The notes under the pieces were generated by a model. The model worked only from the letters and a program-made list of their open reading frames with translations. It was not told the origin of the DNA and searched no databases. Both the position numbers and the translations under genes were made by a program. Positions 1 through 8,208 of a stretch of DNA of 64,000 bases are shown in pieces. Within the stretch, counting starts at the first letter, position 1; each line of letters begins with the position of its first letter. Source of the DNA: Archaeoglobaceae archaeon (GTDB lineage: Archaea; Halobacteriota; Archaeoglobi; Archaeoglobales; Archaeoglobaceae); the NCBI GenBank assembly GCA_025057895.1, contig JANXEF010000003.1:21829-85828 (forward strand). Reading direction: 5' to 3'.

Positions 1-646
1 CTTTGAGTTCATTTTTCTTTTTGAAGATTTCAATCGGAATCTTTTTCTCCGCAAATCCTATAACAGAAAAACCGTCGGATTTTAATGCATTGAAAACGTC
101 AGAGGTGTCAACTACAACCTCCCCAGCAACTCTCCTCTTTAAATCAACTTCTCCTGCAAGTGCAAGTAAGTTCAGAGATTTTAATATTTTCTCCTCAAAA
201 TCAACTTTTCCCTCGAAAAGCAAGAGAATGTCCGACTTCTTTTTAACTTCTAATATCTTTTTTTTCAGATCTGTCAAATCCAATTTTTCAATCGTGGGAA
301 TAAGTAGCAAACTCATTATCGGATCTTCAAAGACTTCTCTTATCTTTTCATTTATTTCAAGGGCTAATTCGAAGGAGTATTCATCCTCGATAGAGAAGAT
401 GATCAAACCACCTTCCCAGAGCTCGTAAATTCTAGTTATCGAGTTCAAAAATGCAGGAACACTTTTCTTACTGGGTGCATAGAACTTCCTATCATCTCTC
501 ATCTTTACAGTTCTAATATGTGACTCGTCACCAAGTATTGCGAAACACTTGAAAAGCGGAGCTCTATTCACTTTAATTCCTTTCCTATAAAAATTTTCTA
601 CAACCTTAGCTCCTTTAAGCCCAATTCCAATCGTCAAAAGTTTCAT
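1..646 (-). CDS. FtsZ/tubulin-superfamily-like protein (3' end outside the window)
   Basis: About 215 codons are visible; the C-terminus lies before position 1. I translated it by hand from the ATG at 646. The start MKLLTIGIGLKGAKVVE looks like a reduced nucleotide-binding first strand and loop of the FtsZ/CetZ superfamily. A later stretch (EGGLIIFSIED, then GEVVVDTSDVFNALKSDGF) resembles the second FtsZ domain that follows the GTPase half. The start lies just after the leuB stop, so it is the last visible gene of a leuD-leuB-this operon. It is divergent from canonical FtsZ: I see no full GGGTGTG tubulin signature. A role in cell shape or division is only a guess; it may be a non-GTPase relative. 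Confidence 0.5.
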   Translation of the reverse strand, partial: MKLLTIGIGLKGAKVVENFYRKGIKVNRAPLFKCFAILGDESHIRTVKMRDDRKFYAPSKKSVPAFLNSITRIYELWEGGLIIFSIEDEYSFELALEINEKIREVFEDPIMSLLLIPTIEKLDLTDLKKKILEVKKKSDILLLFEGKVDFEEKILKSLNLLALAGEVDLKRRVAGEVVVDTSDVFNALKSDGFSVIGFAEKKIPIEIFKKKNELK

Positions 647-647
647 T

Positions 648-1640
648 TCACACTTCTTCCAATTTTTGAAGATTTTTTATTACTTCTCTTGTGAAATCCA
701 ATGTTTTTAGATTTCCACCAAGATCGGGGGTTTTTTTACCTTCCGAAATAGTTTTTTCAATTGCCATCTCTATCTTCTTTGCCTCTCTCATAAATCCGAG
801 ACTTCTTAGCATCATCGCAGCAGTTAGAATCATTGCTGTTGGATTTGCAATTCCTTTTCCAGCTATATCGAATGCTGCTCCATGAACTGGTTCAAAGATT
901 CCGTTCTTCTCTCCGATGTTCGCGGAAGGGGCGATACCAAGTCCACCAACGAGTCCTGCTGTTAGATCACTCACTATGTCGCCGAACATGTTCGTTGTAA
1001 CTATGACGTCGAATCTAAAGGGGTCCATTACGAGAAACATGCAAGCGGCATCGATATAGTATTCGTTGAACTTGATATCATCATATTCTTTTGCAACCCT
1101 TCTACAAACATCTCTGAAGATTCCACAGGTTTTTTTCATCACGTTTGCCTTATGAAGTGCTGTAACTTTTCTTCTTCCCTCTTTTTTTGCAAACTCGAAT
1201 GCAAATCTGGCAATTCTTTCTGAACCTTTTTCTGTAATGATTCGAATTGCAAAAGCTGAATCTTGAATTTCAAATTCCCAGCCCTTGTAAAGACATTCTG
1301 TGTTCTCTCTAACAACAACTATATCAAGCCCTGGATAAAGACACTTCACACCACTGATTGCTCTCGCAGGACGAACATTTGCAAAAGCATCCAGCTCTTG
1401 TCTTAATCTGATTATGACATCCGCAGCTGTCTCCCCAACAGCTCCAAATAGAGTTGCATCGCTTTTTTTGCAAGCTTCAAGCGTTTCATCAGGAAGAGCT
1501 TTTCCATATTTGGCAAGAGTTTCATCTCCGGCTTCGTAAAACTCAAATTTCAAATTTAAATCTAGCTCTTCGAGAACTGCTATAGCTGAATCCATAACCT
1601 CCTTTCCTATTCCATCTCCTGGAATTACAGCAACCCTCAT
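648..1640 (-). CDS. leuB: 3-isopropylmalate dehydrogenase
   Basis: 330 aa, full length for the beta-decarboxylating dehydrogenase family. It oxidises 3-isopropylmalate to 2-oxoisocaproate with NAD+ in leucine synthesis. Visible motifs: N-terminal [10 protein letters not shown], the substrate-binding [15 protein letters not shown] (about residues 79-93), the Lys motif ALHKANVMK (about 158), and [10 protein letters not shown] with metal-binding Asp (about 220). The ATG overlaps the leuD stop by four bases, so the two are cotranscribed; this pairing favours isopropylmalate over isocitrate or homoisocitrate as substrate. leuC is not in the window, so the large isomerase subunit must be encoded elsewhere. 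Confidence 0.9.
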   Translation of the reverse strand: MRVAVIPGDGIGKEVMDSAIAVLEELDLNLKFEFYEAGDETLAKYGKALPDETLEACKKSDATLFGAVGETAADVIIRLRQELDAFANVRPARAISGVKCLYPGLDIVVVRENTECLYKGWEFEIQDSAFAIRIITEKGSERIARFAFEFAKKEGRRKVTALHKANVMKKTCGIFRDVCRRVAKEYDDIKFNEYYIDAACMFLVMDPFRFDVIVTTNMFGDIVSDLTAGLVGGLGIAPSANIGEKNGIFEPVHGAAFDIAGKGIANPTAMILTAAMMLRSLGFMREAKKIEMAIEKTISEGKKTPDLGGNLKTLDFTREVIKNLQKLEEV

Positions 1641-2113
1641 TTCAAAATCCTCCTACAGTAATTTATCAGCCCAAGATTCACTATTTCCATTAAAAATGCC
1701 GGAATTGGCTTTATTTTATATCTTTCACCTTTCGTAAGATTTAGTATTTCCCCTGTGTCATATTTTATCTCTATATAGTCGCCATCACTTATTCTATCTG
1801 TTTCAGAACATTCAACAACCATTAGTCCTGTGTTTATTGCATTCCTAAAGAAGATCCTAGCAAAAGATTTTGCAACCACAGCAGAAATACCCGTACCTTT
1901 TAGTGCGATGACTGCATGTTCTCTGCTACTTCCACAACCAAAGTTCCTACCTGCAACCACAAAGTCTCCTTTTTTTACATTCTTTGCAAAATCTTTTCTA
2001 AAATTTTCGAAGACATGTTTTGCAAGCTCTTCTGGTTCGTTGAAAACGAGATATTTGCCTGGTATTATCAAATCAGTGTCAACATCATCACCGAATTTCC
2101 ACGCCCTTCCCAT
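1637..2113 (-). CDS. leuD: 3-isopropylmalate dehydratase small subunit
   Basis: 158 aa from the ATG at 2113 ([14 protein letters not shown]). A TTG five codons upstream is also in frame, but the ATG start gives a typical archaeal LeuD beginning and sits about 24 bp from an upstream A/T box. The aconitase-swivel domain shows [13 protein letters not shown], the loop that contacts substrate. It works with LeuC to isomerise 2- to 3-isopropylmalate. First gene of the leuD-leuB operon. Homoaconitase or methanogen-type isomerase subunits share this fold, so the exact substrate rests on the leuB linkage. Confidence 0.88.
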   Translation of the reverse strand: MGRAWKFGDDVDTDLIIPGKYLVFNEPEELAKHVFENFRKDFAKNVKKGDFVVAGRNFGCGSSREHAVIALKGTGISAVVAKSFARIFFRNAINTGLMVVECSETDRISDGDYIEIKYDTGEILNLTKGERYKIKPIPAFLMEIVNLGLINYCRRILK

Positions 2114-2131
2114 ACAACTTGTTCGCAAATG

Positions 2132-2140
2132 GTTTAAAAA
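2132..2140 (-). promoter_or_regulatory. TATA-like box for the leuD operon
   Basis: On the minus strand TTTTTAAAC is centred about 24 bp before the leuD ATG and no SD lies between them. This fits a leaderless archaeal transcript and supports the ATG at 2113 over the upstream TTG. Confidence 0.5.
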
Positions 2141-2172
2141 TCATTCATATGGTTCAAGTTTAGAAAAAGTGA

Positions 2173-2589
2173 TCACTTCAATACTCCTATCAACTCTTCG
2201 ATTGAGATGTTCATATCGTTTAGCTTTTTCTTTGCTCTTGAGAGGTCCGAGGGTTTATATGACCTATCCCTCGCTTTTCCAATTAAGGCTTCTATTTCAA
2301 GATCGCTCAGAAAACTCCTTAGATACTCAGTAAATCCTATCTTCTCCACTACTCTTACTTCTTCTTTTTTCGTGAATCTATAAGAATTAAAAAAATAAGC
2401 ACTGTTTTTCCAACACTTCTCACATTCCGAGATCAGAATCTTTGTTTTTTCAATGTCCAGCCATATTTTCTGAAACATCATTCCTCCACATTCACAAAAA
2501 CCGCCAAAATATTTTTCTTTGACTTCTTTCCCAACATAAGCTATATCTTCGATTACGACTTTTTTTATCGGCTCCAGCAAGTAGATCAT
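2173..2589 (-). CDS. Small zinc-ribbon-like protein of unknown function
   Basis: 138 aa, not recognised. An N-terminal half carries CECGG and, about 25 residues later, CEKC, a probable single zinc ribbon. The C-terminal half is helical and charged ([19 protein letters not shown]). Its start overlaps the NifU-like stop by four bases, making it the last gene of the tmcA-nifU-this operon. The neighbours (RNA acetylation and Fe-S scaffolding) hint at RNA or metal chemistry, but nothing in the sequence defines a reaction. Confidence 0.7.
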   Translation of the reverse strand: MIYLLEPIKKVVIEDIAYVGKEVKEKYFGGFCECGGMMFQKIWLDIEKTKILISECEKCWKNSAYFFNSYRFTKKEEVRVVEKIGFTEYLRSFLSDLEIEALIGKARDRSYKPSDLSRAKKKLNDMNISIEELIGVLK

Positions 2590-2819
2590 ACCAGAACTAC
2601 TCTTTTAACTTCTGGTATCTTGGTCCTCAAGACGCGTTCAACAAAAGCTGTAAGTGTGATCATAGACATCGGACATGCACCACACGCGCCGAGTAGTTTT
2701 ACCTGGACCGTTCCACTTTTTTCATCTACACCTACTACTTCTATGCTACCTCCATCTCTTAGGAGTAAAGGCTTTATTTCTCTTTCCACGACTTCAACGA
2801 CTTTTTCTTTCGGCACCAT
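2586..2819 (-). CDS. NifU C-terminal-domain Fe-S scaffold protein
   Basis: 77 aa from the ATG at 2819 (MVPKEKVVEVVE). The frame is open to 2873, but that longer start would overlap tmcA by 34 bases, so the inner ATG is preferred. The core is the stand-alone NifU C-terminal (Nfu) domain: LLLRDGGSIEVV followed by GACGACPMS with the CxxC pair that holds a [4Fe-4S] cluster for transfer to apo-proteins. The gene lies 21 bases after tmcA and overlaps the zinc-protein gene. Confidence 0.88.
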   Translation of the reverse strand: MVPKEKVVEVVEREIKPLLLRDGGSIEVVGVDEKSGTVQVKLLGACGACPMSMITLTAFVERVLRTKIPEVKRVVLV

Positions 2820-2839
2820 AGTTTCTATCTTCTTCGGAT

Positions 2840-5125
2840 TTAATAAGTTTTTCTGTCCAAAAACCAATTCCACACCTTCTTAAGCGCATTTAGAAGAACT
2901 CCATATTTTTCTTTTACCTCAATTTCTCTCCAAGGTAATAACTGTAAACATTTTGCGACAAGAACTCTTTCTTCCTCTTCATCAAGATTAGCATTTCCGA
3001 GTTTCGAATAATAAAACCTCACCAGTGGTCTTGCTAGATCTGAGATATATTCGTAAAAACCAAAACCCTCGAAATATTTTCGGAGTCTCTCAATTTCCAC
3101 ATATCCAAAATTCGGAAGATACGTGTCGATCTCACGTTTCAGCGTTTTTAAAACCATCAAAGCTGTTTTAATTTCAAGATCGCTGAGTTCATCACCGAGA
3201 TACTCAATAAATCTTCTTATGAATTCTCTGTTCATTTTTTCTATCTCTCTACTTTCTTTTATTGGTCTTAAAACGATTGCAGTATATTCTCCACTGACTT
3301 CATTTCTCTGAGGGGTTATATGGATTGGCACGAATCCATTTTTAAGCCAAAAACTCATCAGCTCGTTTGAAATCCCAAAACCAGCACCAACCCAACTCAA
3401 AGAGTTTGATTCAGCATATTTTAGGATATTATTTAATGCAAAGCTTCCTATTCCAAAGTTCATAACATTGGGATGTGTCGCTATTCTGACTATCCTTAAA
3501 CCTCTTTCCTTTGCGAAATCATAGTTCCAGAAATGCTTAAGTGCAAGATCAGGAATTATCTGTCCTTTTGGTTTGTAACCATTCCTTATCTTCTCTATCA
3601 CGTTTTCATCTAGCCCTCCTTCAACTGCAGCATGGATTGAACAAACAACCTTTCCATCGACAAAAACCGCAAAAGGTATATGATTTGGAGTATCAAGCAA
3701 GATTGCAAGATCTGATGGCTTATTGCGGTAATGTGCTAGAACGTATATTCCAAAGTACTCGCGAAGGAGTTTATCATTCCTTACAACTTCATCCTTGTCG
3801 AGCAACTTGAATTCGAGTTCAAGATTTTTTATTTTCTCAAGATCTCTCTCATCTATTTCGACTGGTTGTGCGTTGAGTAAAAGGATATCATAAAGCCATT
3901 TCTCTATCGGATCTCCATTTCCATATCTTATTGGTTCCGACATGTGTATCTTTTCTACCTCTATATTCTCATCGCTCTCAAGTTTTCTCAGAAAGCGTAT
4001 ATTGAAGCTTCTTCCGGTACCCTCGTAACCATGAACTGTCGTCGAAAAAATCATGTTTCTCGCATTCTCTGTTATCTTTAAAAGAACTGGTGCTTCTATT
4101 CCCGCAGCTTCGTCGATTATTAGTATATCTGCAAAATCTCTTTCCTCAATAGCTCTTCTTGGGACTACATATTCAACTCTTGCATACTTGCTGTTCAGAA
4201 CAGTGATCAATTCCTCGCTTTTTTTGACAAAAAATTCTTTCATTCCTTGTCTCTTCATAGCTTTCATCAAAAATTTGAAATATGTTTGAATTGCTTGTGG
4301 AGTTGGAGCAACTACCAGAACCCTAACTGGTCTTTTCAAAATCCTCTGTAATTTCGAAATCAATGCGGGAGTTACAATTCCAAGAACTGCTGTCTTTCCT
4401 CTTCCTCTATCTGCTGTTATAACTACAGCTTTTCTCTCCCTTTCTCTCTCGAAAAAACTCTCGAAAAGACTGAGAACTCTGACTTGATCCTGGGTTGCAC
4501 ATAACTTGTATAGCTTTTTCTTTATCCTTGTTGAACTCGGTAAAACGATTTCCTCTCTCGAGGAAACCGCAGACTTGAATTCATATTTCTTGATGATTTC
4601 TGCTCTATCGACATCATAGACTATCACACCCTCAGCATTTAGAGTTTTTTCAATGAATCTCCTATAAAACCTACCAACTACATCCTCAATACTGTAAGGT
4701 TCACTGATTATATCCTCATGCCATCTGCTCTTCATTTCAAACCATTTTTCGAGTGGAGGGGAGATCACTACAATTGCTCCACCTTCTTCTATCGTTTCTA
4801 CAACAATACCAAGATCGTTAGGATGGAAACTTTCCGAAAAATCCATTATAAGAGCTGAAAAAGTTCTTCCAAGAACTTGAGCTGAATCTTTCCAGTGAAT
4901 TAGCTCTCCAGCTAAATATTTTGCTATTTCAAGAAAATTTTCTCTCCCAACAATGAGCAAATCACTTTTACCAGTTTTTTCTCTATTTTTTTCAATTATT
5001 TTTTCTCCAATTTTAAGAGCCTCTTTTGGATTACTTGAACAAAGAAATACAAGAAAACGATGTCTGTTCTCGATTGCTATATCGATCGCGTGCAACACTT
5101 CACCAAAAAGATCTTCCATTAGCAT
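2840..5125 (-). CDS. tmcA: tRNA(Met) cytidine acetyltransferase TmcA
   Basis: 761 aa, typical for the TmcA/Nat10 family, which forms N4-acetylcytidine in tRNA or rRNA using ATP and acetyl-CoA. Domains in order: N-terminal DUF1726-like region (1-190), RecA-like helicase module with Walker A TADRGRGKT (about 238) and Walker B DEAA (about 335), a GNAT acetyltransferase part (about 440-620, including HPNVMNFGIGSFAL, the acetyl-CoA loop), and a C-terminal tRNA-binding tail. In hyperthermophiles ac4C is often abundant and heat-protective. Start: ATG at 5125 or 5119; an A/T box near 5146 fits either. Confidence 0.92.
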   Translation of the reverse strand: MLMEDLFGEVLHAIDIAIENRHRFLVFLCSSNPKEALKIGEKIIEKNREKTGKSDLLIVGRENFLEIAKYLAGELIHWKDSAQVLGRTFSALIMDFSESFHPNDLGIVVETIEEGGAIVVISPPLEKWFEMKSRWHEDIISEPYSIEDVVGRFYRRFIEKTLNAEGVIVYDVDRAEIIKKYEFKSAVSSREEIVLPSSTRIKKKLYKLCATQDQVRVLSLFESFFERERERKAVVITADRGRGKTAVLGIVTPALISKLQRILKRPVRVLVVAPTPQAIQTYFKFLMKAMKRQGMKEFFVKKSEELITVLNSKYARVEYVVPRRAIEERDFADILIIDEAAGIEAPVLLKITENARNMIFSTTVHGYEGTGRSFNIRFLRKLESDENIEVEKIHMSEPIRYGNGDPIEKWLYDILLLNAQPVEIDERDLEKIKNLELEFKLLDKDEVVRNDKLLREYFGIYVLAHYRNKPSDLAILLDTPNHIPFAVFVDGKVVCSIHAAVEGGLDENVIEKIRNGYKPKGQIIPDLALKHFWNYDFAKERGLRIVRIATHPNVMNFGIGSFALNNILKYAESNSLSWVGAGFGISNELMSFWLKNGFVPIHITPQRNEVSGEYTAIVLRPIKESREIEKMNREFIRRFIEYLGDELSDLEIKTALMVLKTLKREIDTYLPNFGYVEIERLRKYFEGFGFYEYISDLARPLVRFYYSKLGNANLDEEEERVLVAKCLQLLPWREIEVKEKYGVLLNALKKVWNWFLDRKTY

Positions 5126-5208
5126 AAGGTAAACTCTGAGTAATTAAATCTTGTCAGCTCAAATTTAGAAAGTCTAAAGTTTGAATATGGAGGCATATAT
5201 AACGTAAG

Positions 5209-5216
5209 GTATAATT
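5209..5216 (+). promoter_or_regulatory. TATA-like box for the HTH-MJ1316-BtpA operon
   Basis: GTATAATT is centred about 28 bp before the ATG at 5241 with no SD. A second A/T stretch (CATATATAAC, about 5194) lies further up and may belong to the same promoter. Confidence 0.4.
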
Positions 5217-5240
5217 GCCTCGACTCAATAGAAATACTGG

Positions 5241-5756
5241 ATGGTGAGGAGAGCGAAACTCATAAATGACATCGTAGAACTGATACCCATATTTCAACTT
5301 TTATCAACAGAGACGCACAGAAAAGTTTACTCTGCGTTGCTAGATGGATGGTTAACGCTCGATGAACTCAAGAGTAGATTCGGAGACAATTTCGAAGAGA
5401 CTTTGAAGATCCTTAAACATGCTGGAATGCTGGAAATAAAGTGGCGAATGCCATCTGATCCAGGTGGAAAACCTGAGAAGGAGTACCATGTAAGCTATAC
5501 TCACATTTCAGCGAATTTCTACGTTTCGCTCAAAGATTTCAACAGAATTCTCGAGATCGTCTTTATGCCTGATGATGAAGTTGAAAAATTCGTAGAAAAA
5601 ATAATAAGAGAAGTTGAGATGGGTAGAAATTCTGTCGGACACATAATAAAGGTTTTGAACTATGACCCCCTGTTCGTAAGGGCTGTTGTAAAAAGAACGC
5701 TGAAACTCAATCTCAAAGGTCAACTGATCGAGTTGGCTAAAGATGAAGAGATATAG
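5241..5756 (+). CDS. ArsR-like winged-helix transcriptional regulator
   Basis: 171 aa. Residues about 15-85 form a winged helix: LLSTETHRKVYSALLDG, then TLDELKSRFGDNFEETLKILK as the recognition region, and a wing rich in basic residues (KWRMPSDPGGKPEKEYHV). The rest is helical and acidic with no known ligand motif and no metal-binding Cys cluster. This layout is common in archaeal ArsR-type regulators. It heads an operon with an MJ1316-domain protein (14-base overlap) and BtpA. Target unknown; autoregulation is likely but not shown. Confidence 0.75.
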   Translation: MVRRAKLINDIVELIPIFQLLSTETHRKVYSALLDGWLTLDELKSRFGDNFEETLKILKHAGMLEIKWRMPSDPGGKPEKEYHVSYTHISANFYVSLKDFNRILEIVFMPDDEVEKFVEKIIREVEMGRNSVGHIIKVLNYDPLFVRAVVKRTLKLNLKGQLIELAKDEEI

Positions 5757-5979
5757 TGCTAGAGAGACGTTGAACAAATTGAGATGGCATCCACAATATG
5801 ATTTTTCGAAAGTGGTGATCATTTATATCGACAGATTTGAGGGAAACAAAGAAATCAGGGCTGAGAATATCGAAAGCATAGGACATAAGTTTCTCTATCT
5901 AAAAGATGGAAAAGTAATTCCACAACATAGAATAGTAGAGATAAGATATGGAGGAAATTCAGTATGGAAAAAGTCGTGA
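5743..5979 (+). CDS. MJ1316-domain (DUF504/UPF0248) protein
   Basis: 78 aa, the usual size of stand-alone archaeal MJ1316 proteins. Recognisable pattern: RETLNKLRWHP near the N-terminus, YIDRFEG in the middle, then IPQHRIVEIRYGG at the end. This domain has been proposed to recognise RNA ends with cyclic phosphate, by gene-neighbour analysis rather than a demonstrated reaction. It overlaps both the upstream regulator and the downstream BtpA gene, so it is translationally coupled. Confidence 0.85.
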   Translation: MKRYSARETLNKLRWHPQYDFSKVVIIYIDRFEGNKEIRAENIESIGHKFLYLKDGKVIPQHRIVEIRYGGNSVWKKS

Positions 5980-6701
5980 TCTGCGTATTGCACTTGAAAC
6001 CTCTACCCGGAGCACCAATGTATGAGAGCTTCGACTTTGTGCTCGAAAGAGCGTTGGAAGATGCTAGAGCAATAGAAGAGGGGGGAGCAGATGCACTTAT
6101 AGTTGAAAATTTTGGAGATAAACCTTTTCTACTAGAAGTTGGCAAGGAAACAATTGCGAGTATAAGCATAATCGCGTGGGAGATTAGAAAAGAGGTTGGA
6201 ATTGGACTTGGGATCAACATTTTAAGAAACGATGCAATTTCAGCACTTGCAATTGCAAAAGCAGTAAATGCTGATTTTGTTAGAGTAAACCAGTTCTTTT
6301 TCCCAGCTCTTTCTCCAGAAGGACTACTCTTGGGAAACTCAGGAGAAATAATGAGATATAGAAAGATGATCGATTGCAGAGCTATGATCTTTGCTGATTT
6401 AAAAGTCAAACACGCAGTTCATTTTGCAGACTTTGAGGATTACCTTTTAAACGCCGAGAGATGTCTTGCAGATGCTTTTATAATAACTGGGAAAGCAACA
6501 GGACTTGAGATCGATATCAAAAAACTAAAAATGGCGAGAAAAATTGCTCCGATACTCGCTGGTAGTGGGGTTAACGCGGAAAACGTAGATAAAATTGCTA
6601 AACACTGTGATGGTATCATAGTGGGGAGCTATATAAAAGAGCGGGGAAGAATAAGTTTAGAAAGAGTTAAAAAAATAGTTAAAGCTGTAAAAAAGAGTTA
6701 A
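5964..6701 (+). CDS. BtpA/SgcQ family TIM-barrel protein
   Basis: 245 aa. The family hallmark HLKPLPGAPMYE (residues about 9-20) and GGADALIVENFGD identify BtpA. The C-terminal phosphate-binding strand GSGVNAENVDKIAK / GIIVGSYIK is typical of TIM barrels that bind phosphorylated ligands. Founding members were linked to photosystem I biogenesis in cyanobacteria; the archaeal role is not known and the organism is not phototrophic. Convergent with moaA, overlapping its stop by four bases. Confidence 0.85.
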   Translation: MEKVVICVLHLKPLPGAPMYESFDFVLERALEDARAIEEGGADALIVENFGDKPFLLEVGKETIASISIIAWEIRKEVGIGLGINILRNDAISALAIAKAVNADFVRVNQFFFPALSPEGLLLGNSGEIMRYRKMIDCRAMIFADLKVKHAVHFADFEDYLLNAERCLADAFIITGKATGLEIDIKKLKMARKIAPILAGSGVNAENVDKIAKHCDGIIVGSYIKERGRISLERVKKIVKAVKKS

Positions 6702-7585
6702 GTGAAGAATGGTCTTCTGAGCTTGATAACTTTCAATATTGTATCCTTTAACTTTTCTCCATGCAAATTTGATATATCAACTTTTTCGTCGCTCATCAAG
6801 CAGAGCTTTATCTTCCCATCTGAGGTTATTCTTATGCGATTGCAGTGTCGACAAAAATCGCTGTTGTCGAGGGGCTTTACTATTTCCACTATACCAAGTG
6901 GTGTTAGAAACTGCTTCCTTCTATGCATATCTCTTATCTTTATTGCCCTAGAAATTGTGCTCAACTGCTTTTCAAAAAATTCTGGACTTATATATAGATC
7001 TTTTGTATTTGAATTTGGAATCAGTTCTATCAGCTGTAGTATAACCCTTGTACTTTCTTTGTTAAACGAGTTTGCAAACTTCAACATTTCGAAGATTTCT
7101 TCATCGTTTATTCCCTTCATCAAAACCATGTTCAGCTTTACTGGGGTAAGCTTTGCATTTATTGCGCTTATTAGTCCTTCGATCACAGAATCAAGATTTC
7201 CACCTCCTGTAACATACTTGAACTTCTCATAGTTAAGCGTATCGAGGCTTATGTTCACTCTGTCTAGTCCACTTTCTTCCAACTCCTCAGCTTTATCACT
7301 GAGAAGCATTCCGTTGGTTGTCAAAGATATCTCATCGAAATCTGGCATCATAGCGATTATGTCGCATATATCTTCTCTCAACAATGGCTCGCCACCTGTG
7401 ATCTTGAGTTTTTTAACACCTAGTCTGTAAAAGGCATTCGCAATCTCAGCAATTCTTTCAGCATCCATCTCCTTTTCGAAATCCTTTTCACCCTCTCTGT
7501 GGCAATATATGCAGTTCAAATTACATCTCTGCGTAACTGTAATACGGAGATTTGTCACAACTCTTCCATAAAGATCTCTGAGCAT
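6698..7585 (-). CDS. moaA: GTP 3',8-cyclase (molybdenum/tungsten cofactor)
   Basis: 295 aa radical SAM enzyme that starts pterin cofactor synthesis from GTP. N-terminal cluster motif CNLNCIYC (about residues 21-28); C-terminal second [4Fe-4S] cluster ligands in FCRHCNRIR and KLCLM. LKITGGEPLLR is the SAM-binding GGEP strand. The protein ends RRPFFT and lacks the terminal Gly-Gly of bacterial MoaA, as I recall for archaeal members. It overlaps mobA by 31 bases, so the two are cotranscribed for molybdo- or tungstopterin enzymes. Confidence 0.92.
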   Translation of the reverse strand: MLRDLYGRVVTNLRITVTQRCNLNCIYCHREGEKDFEKEMDAERIAEIANAFYRLGVKKLKITGGEPLLREDICDIIAMMPDFDEISLTTNGMLLSDKAEELEESGLDRVNISLDTLNYEKFKYVTGGGNLDSVIEGLISAINAKLTPVKLNMVLMKGINDEEIFEMLKFANSFNKESTRVILQLIELIPNSNTKDLYISPEFFEKQLSTISRAIKIRDMHRRKQFLTPLGIVEIVKPLDNSDFCRHCNRIRITSDGKIKLCLMSDEKVDISNLHGEKLKDTILKVIKLRRPFFT

Positions 7586-8157
7586 AGTTCTTCAGCCTTT
7601 TTTGCATCATCTTCTGTATTTATGTTGAAAAAGGAAATCAGATGTTTATCAAACTTTCTCAGTTCATCGACAGGAAGATAGATAGTTTTCAATCTGCTTA
7701 AAGGGATCATAATCTTCTTATTCCCTTTTTTTATCGAATTTTCTATCTCCAAAAGAGCTCTTTCTGAATAGAAGGCAAGTAAAGGTTCTACAAACTCGTG
7801 CTTTGGAATAAGCGCATCGCAATCCATTTCCAAACCCTTATCAAATAGAAACTTAAGAACTCTTTTTTTAGCAAAAGGCATGTCTATTGCGATGACTACT
7901 GTACTTCCATTATGTTTTAAAGCACTATGGATTCCTGCAATCGCTCCAAAGTCACGATAAAAATCACAAACAAATTTAAATCCAAATTCCTCACCATACC
8001 TTTTCGCTTGCGATTCGTCTCTACAAACAAAAATTGGTTCATAATCTGCAAACTTTTCAATAGCAATTTCGATGAGCCTCTTTCCACATATCCTAACTTC
8101 TGTCTTCTCTATTCCAATCCTTCTCCCTTTTCCACCTATAAGGATGGCGAGTTTCAC
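7555..8157 (-). CDS. mobA: Molybdenum cofactor guanylyltransferase
   Basis: 200 aa, GTG start at 8157. The nucleotide-binding loop is ILIGGKGRRIGIEK, a variant of the LAGGxSxRMGxxK motif; AIDMPFAK carries the metal-binding Asp. It attaches GMP to Mo/W-molybdopterin to make the dinucleotide used by DMSO-reductase-family enzymes. Its start is 52 bp from the divergent mfnA start. None of its client enzymes is encoded in the window. Confidence 0.85.
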   Translation of the reverse strand: MKLAILIGGKGRRIGIEKTEVRICGKRLIEIAIEKFADYEPIFVCRDESQAKRYGEEFGFKFVCDFYRDFGAIAGIHSALKHNGSTVVIAIDMPFAKKRVLKFLFDKGLEMDCDALIPKHEFVEPLLAFYSERALLEIENSIKKGNKKIMIPLSRLKTIYLPVDELRKFDKHLISFFNINTEDDAKKAEELCSEIFMEEL

Positions 8158-8179
8158 AGATGGAGATGGATTAGTTATC

Positions 8180-8188
8180 TATTTATTA
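8180..8188. promoter_or_regulatory. Shared A/T box between divergent mobA and mfnA
   Basis: TATTTATTA lies centred 25 bp before the mfnA ATG (8209) and 27 bp before the mobA GTG (8157). It is the only A/T box well placed for either gene in the 51-bp gap, so one TBP site may serve both directions. Confidence 0.5.
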
Positions 8189-8208
8189 CCTTTTTTCGAG
8201 AAGAGCAC

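Noticed and set aside
1830..2333. Long plus-strand frame opposite leuD
   Set aside because: Antisense shadow; leuD motifs on the other strand are clear.
7927..8208. In-frame N-terminal extension of mfnA
   Set aside because: It is antisense to mobA, reads as non-family sequence, and the ATG at 8209 has a well-placed A/T box.
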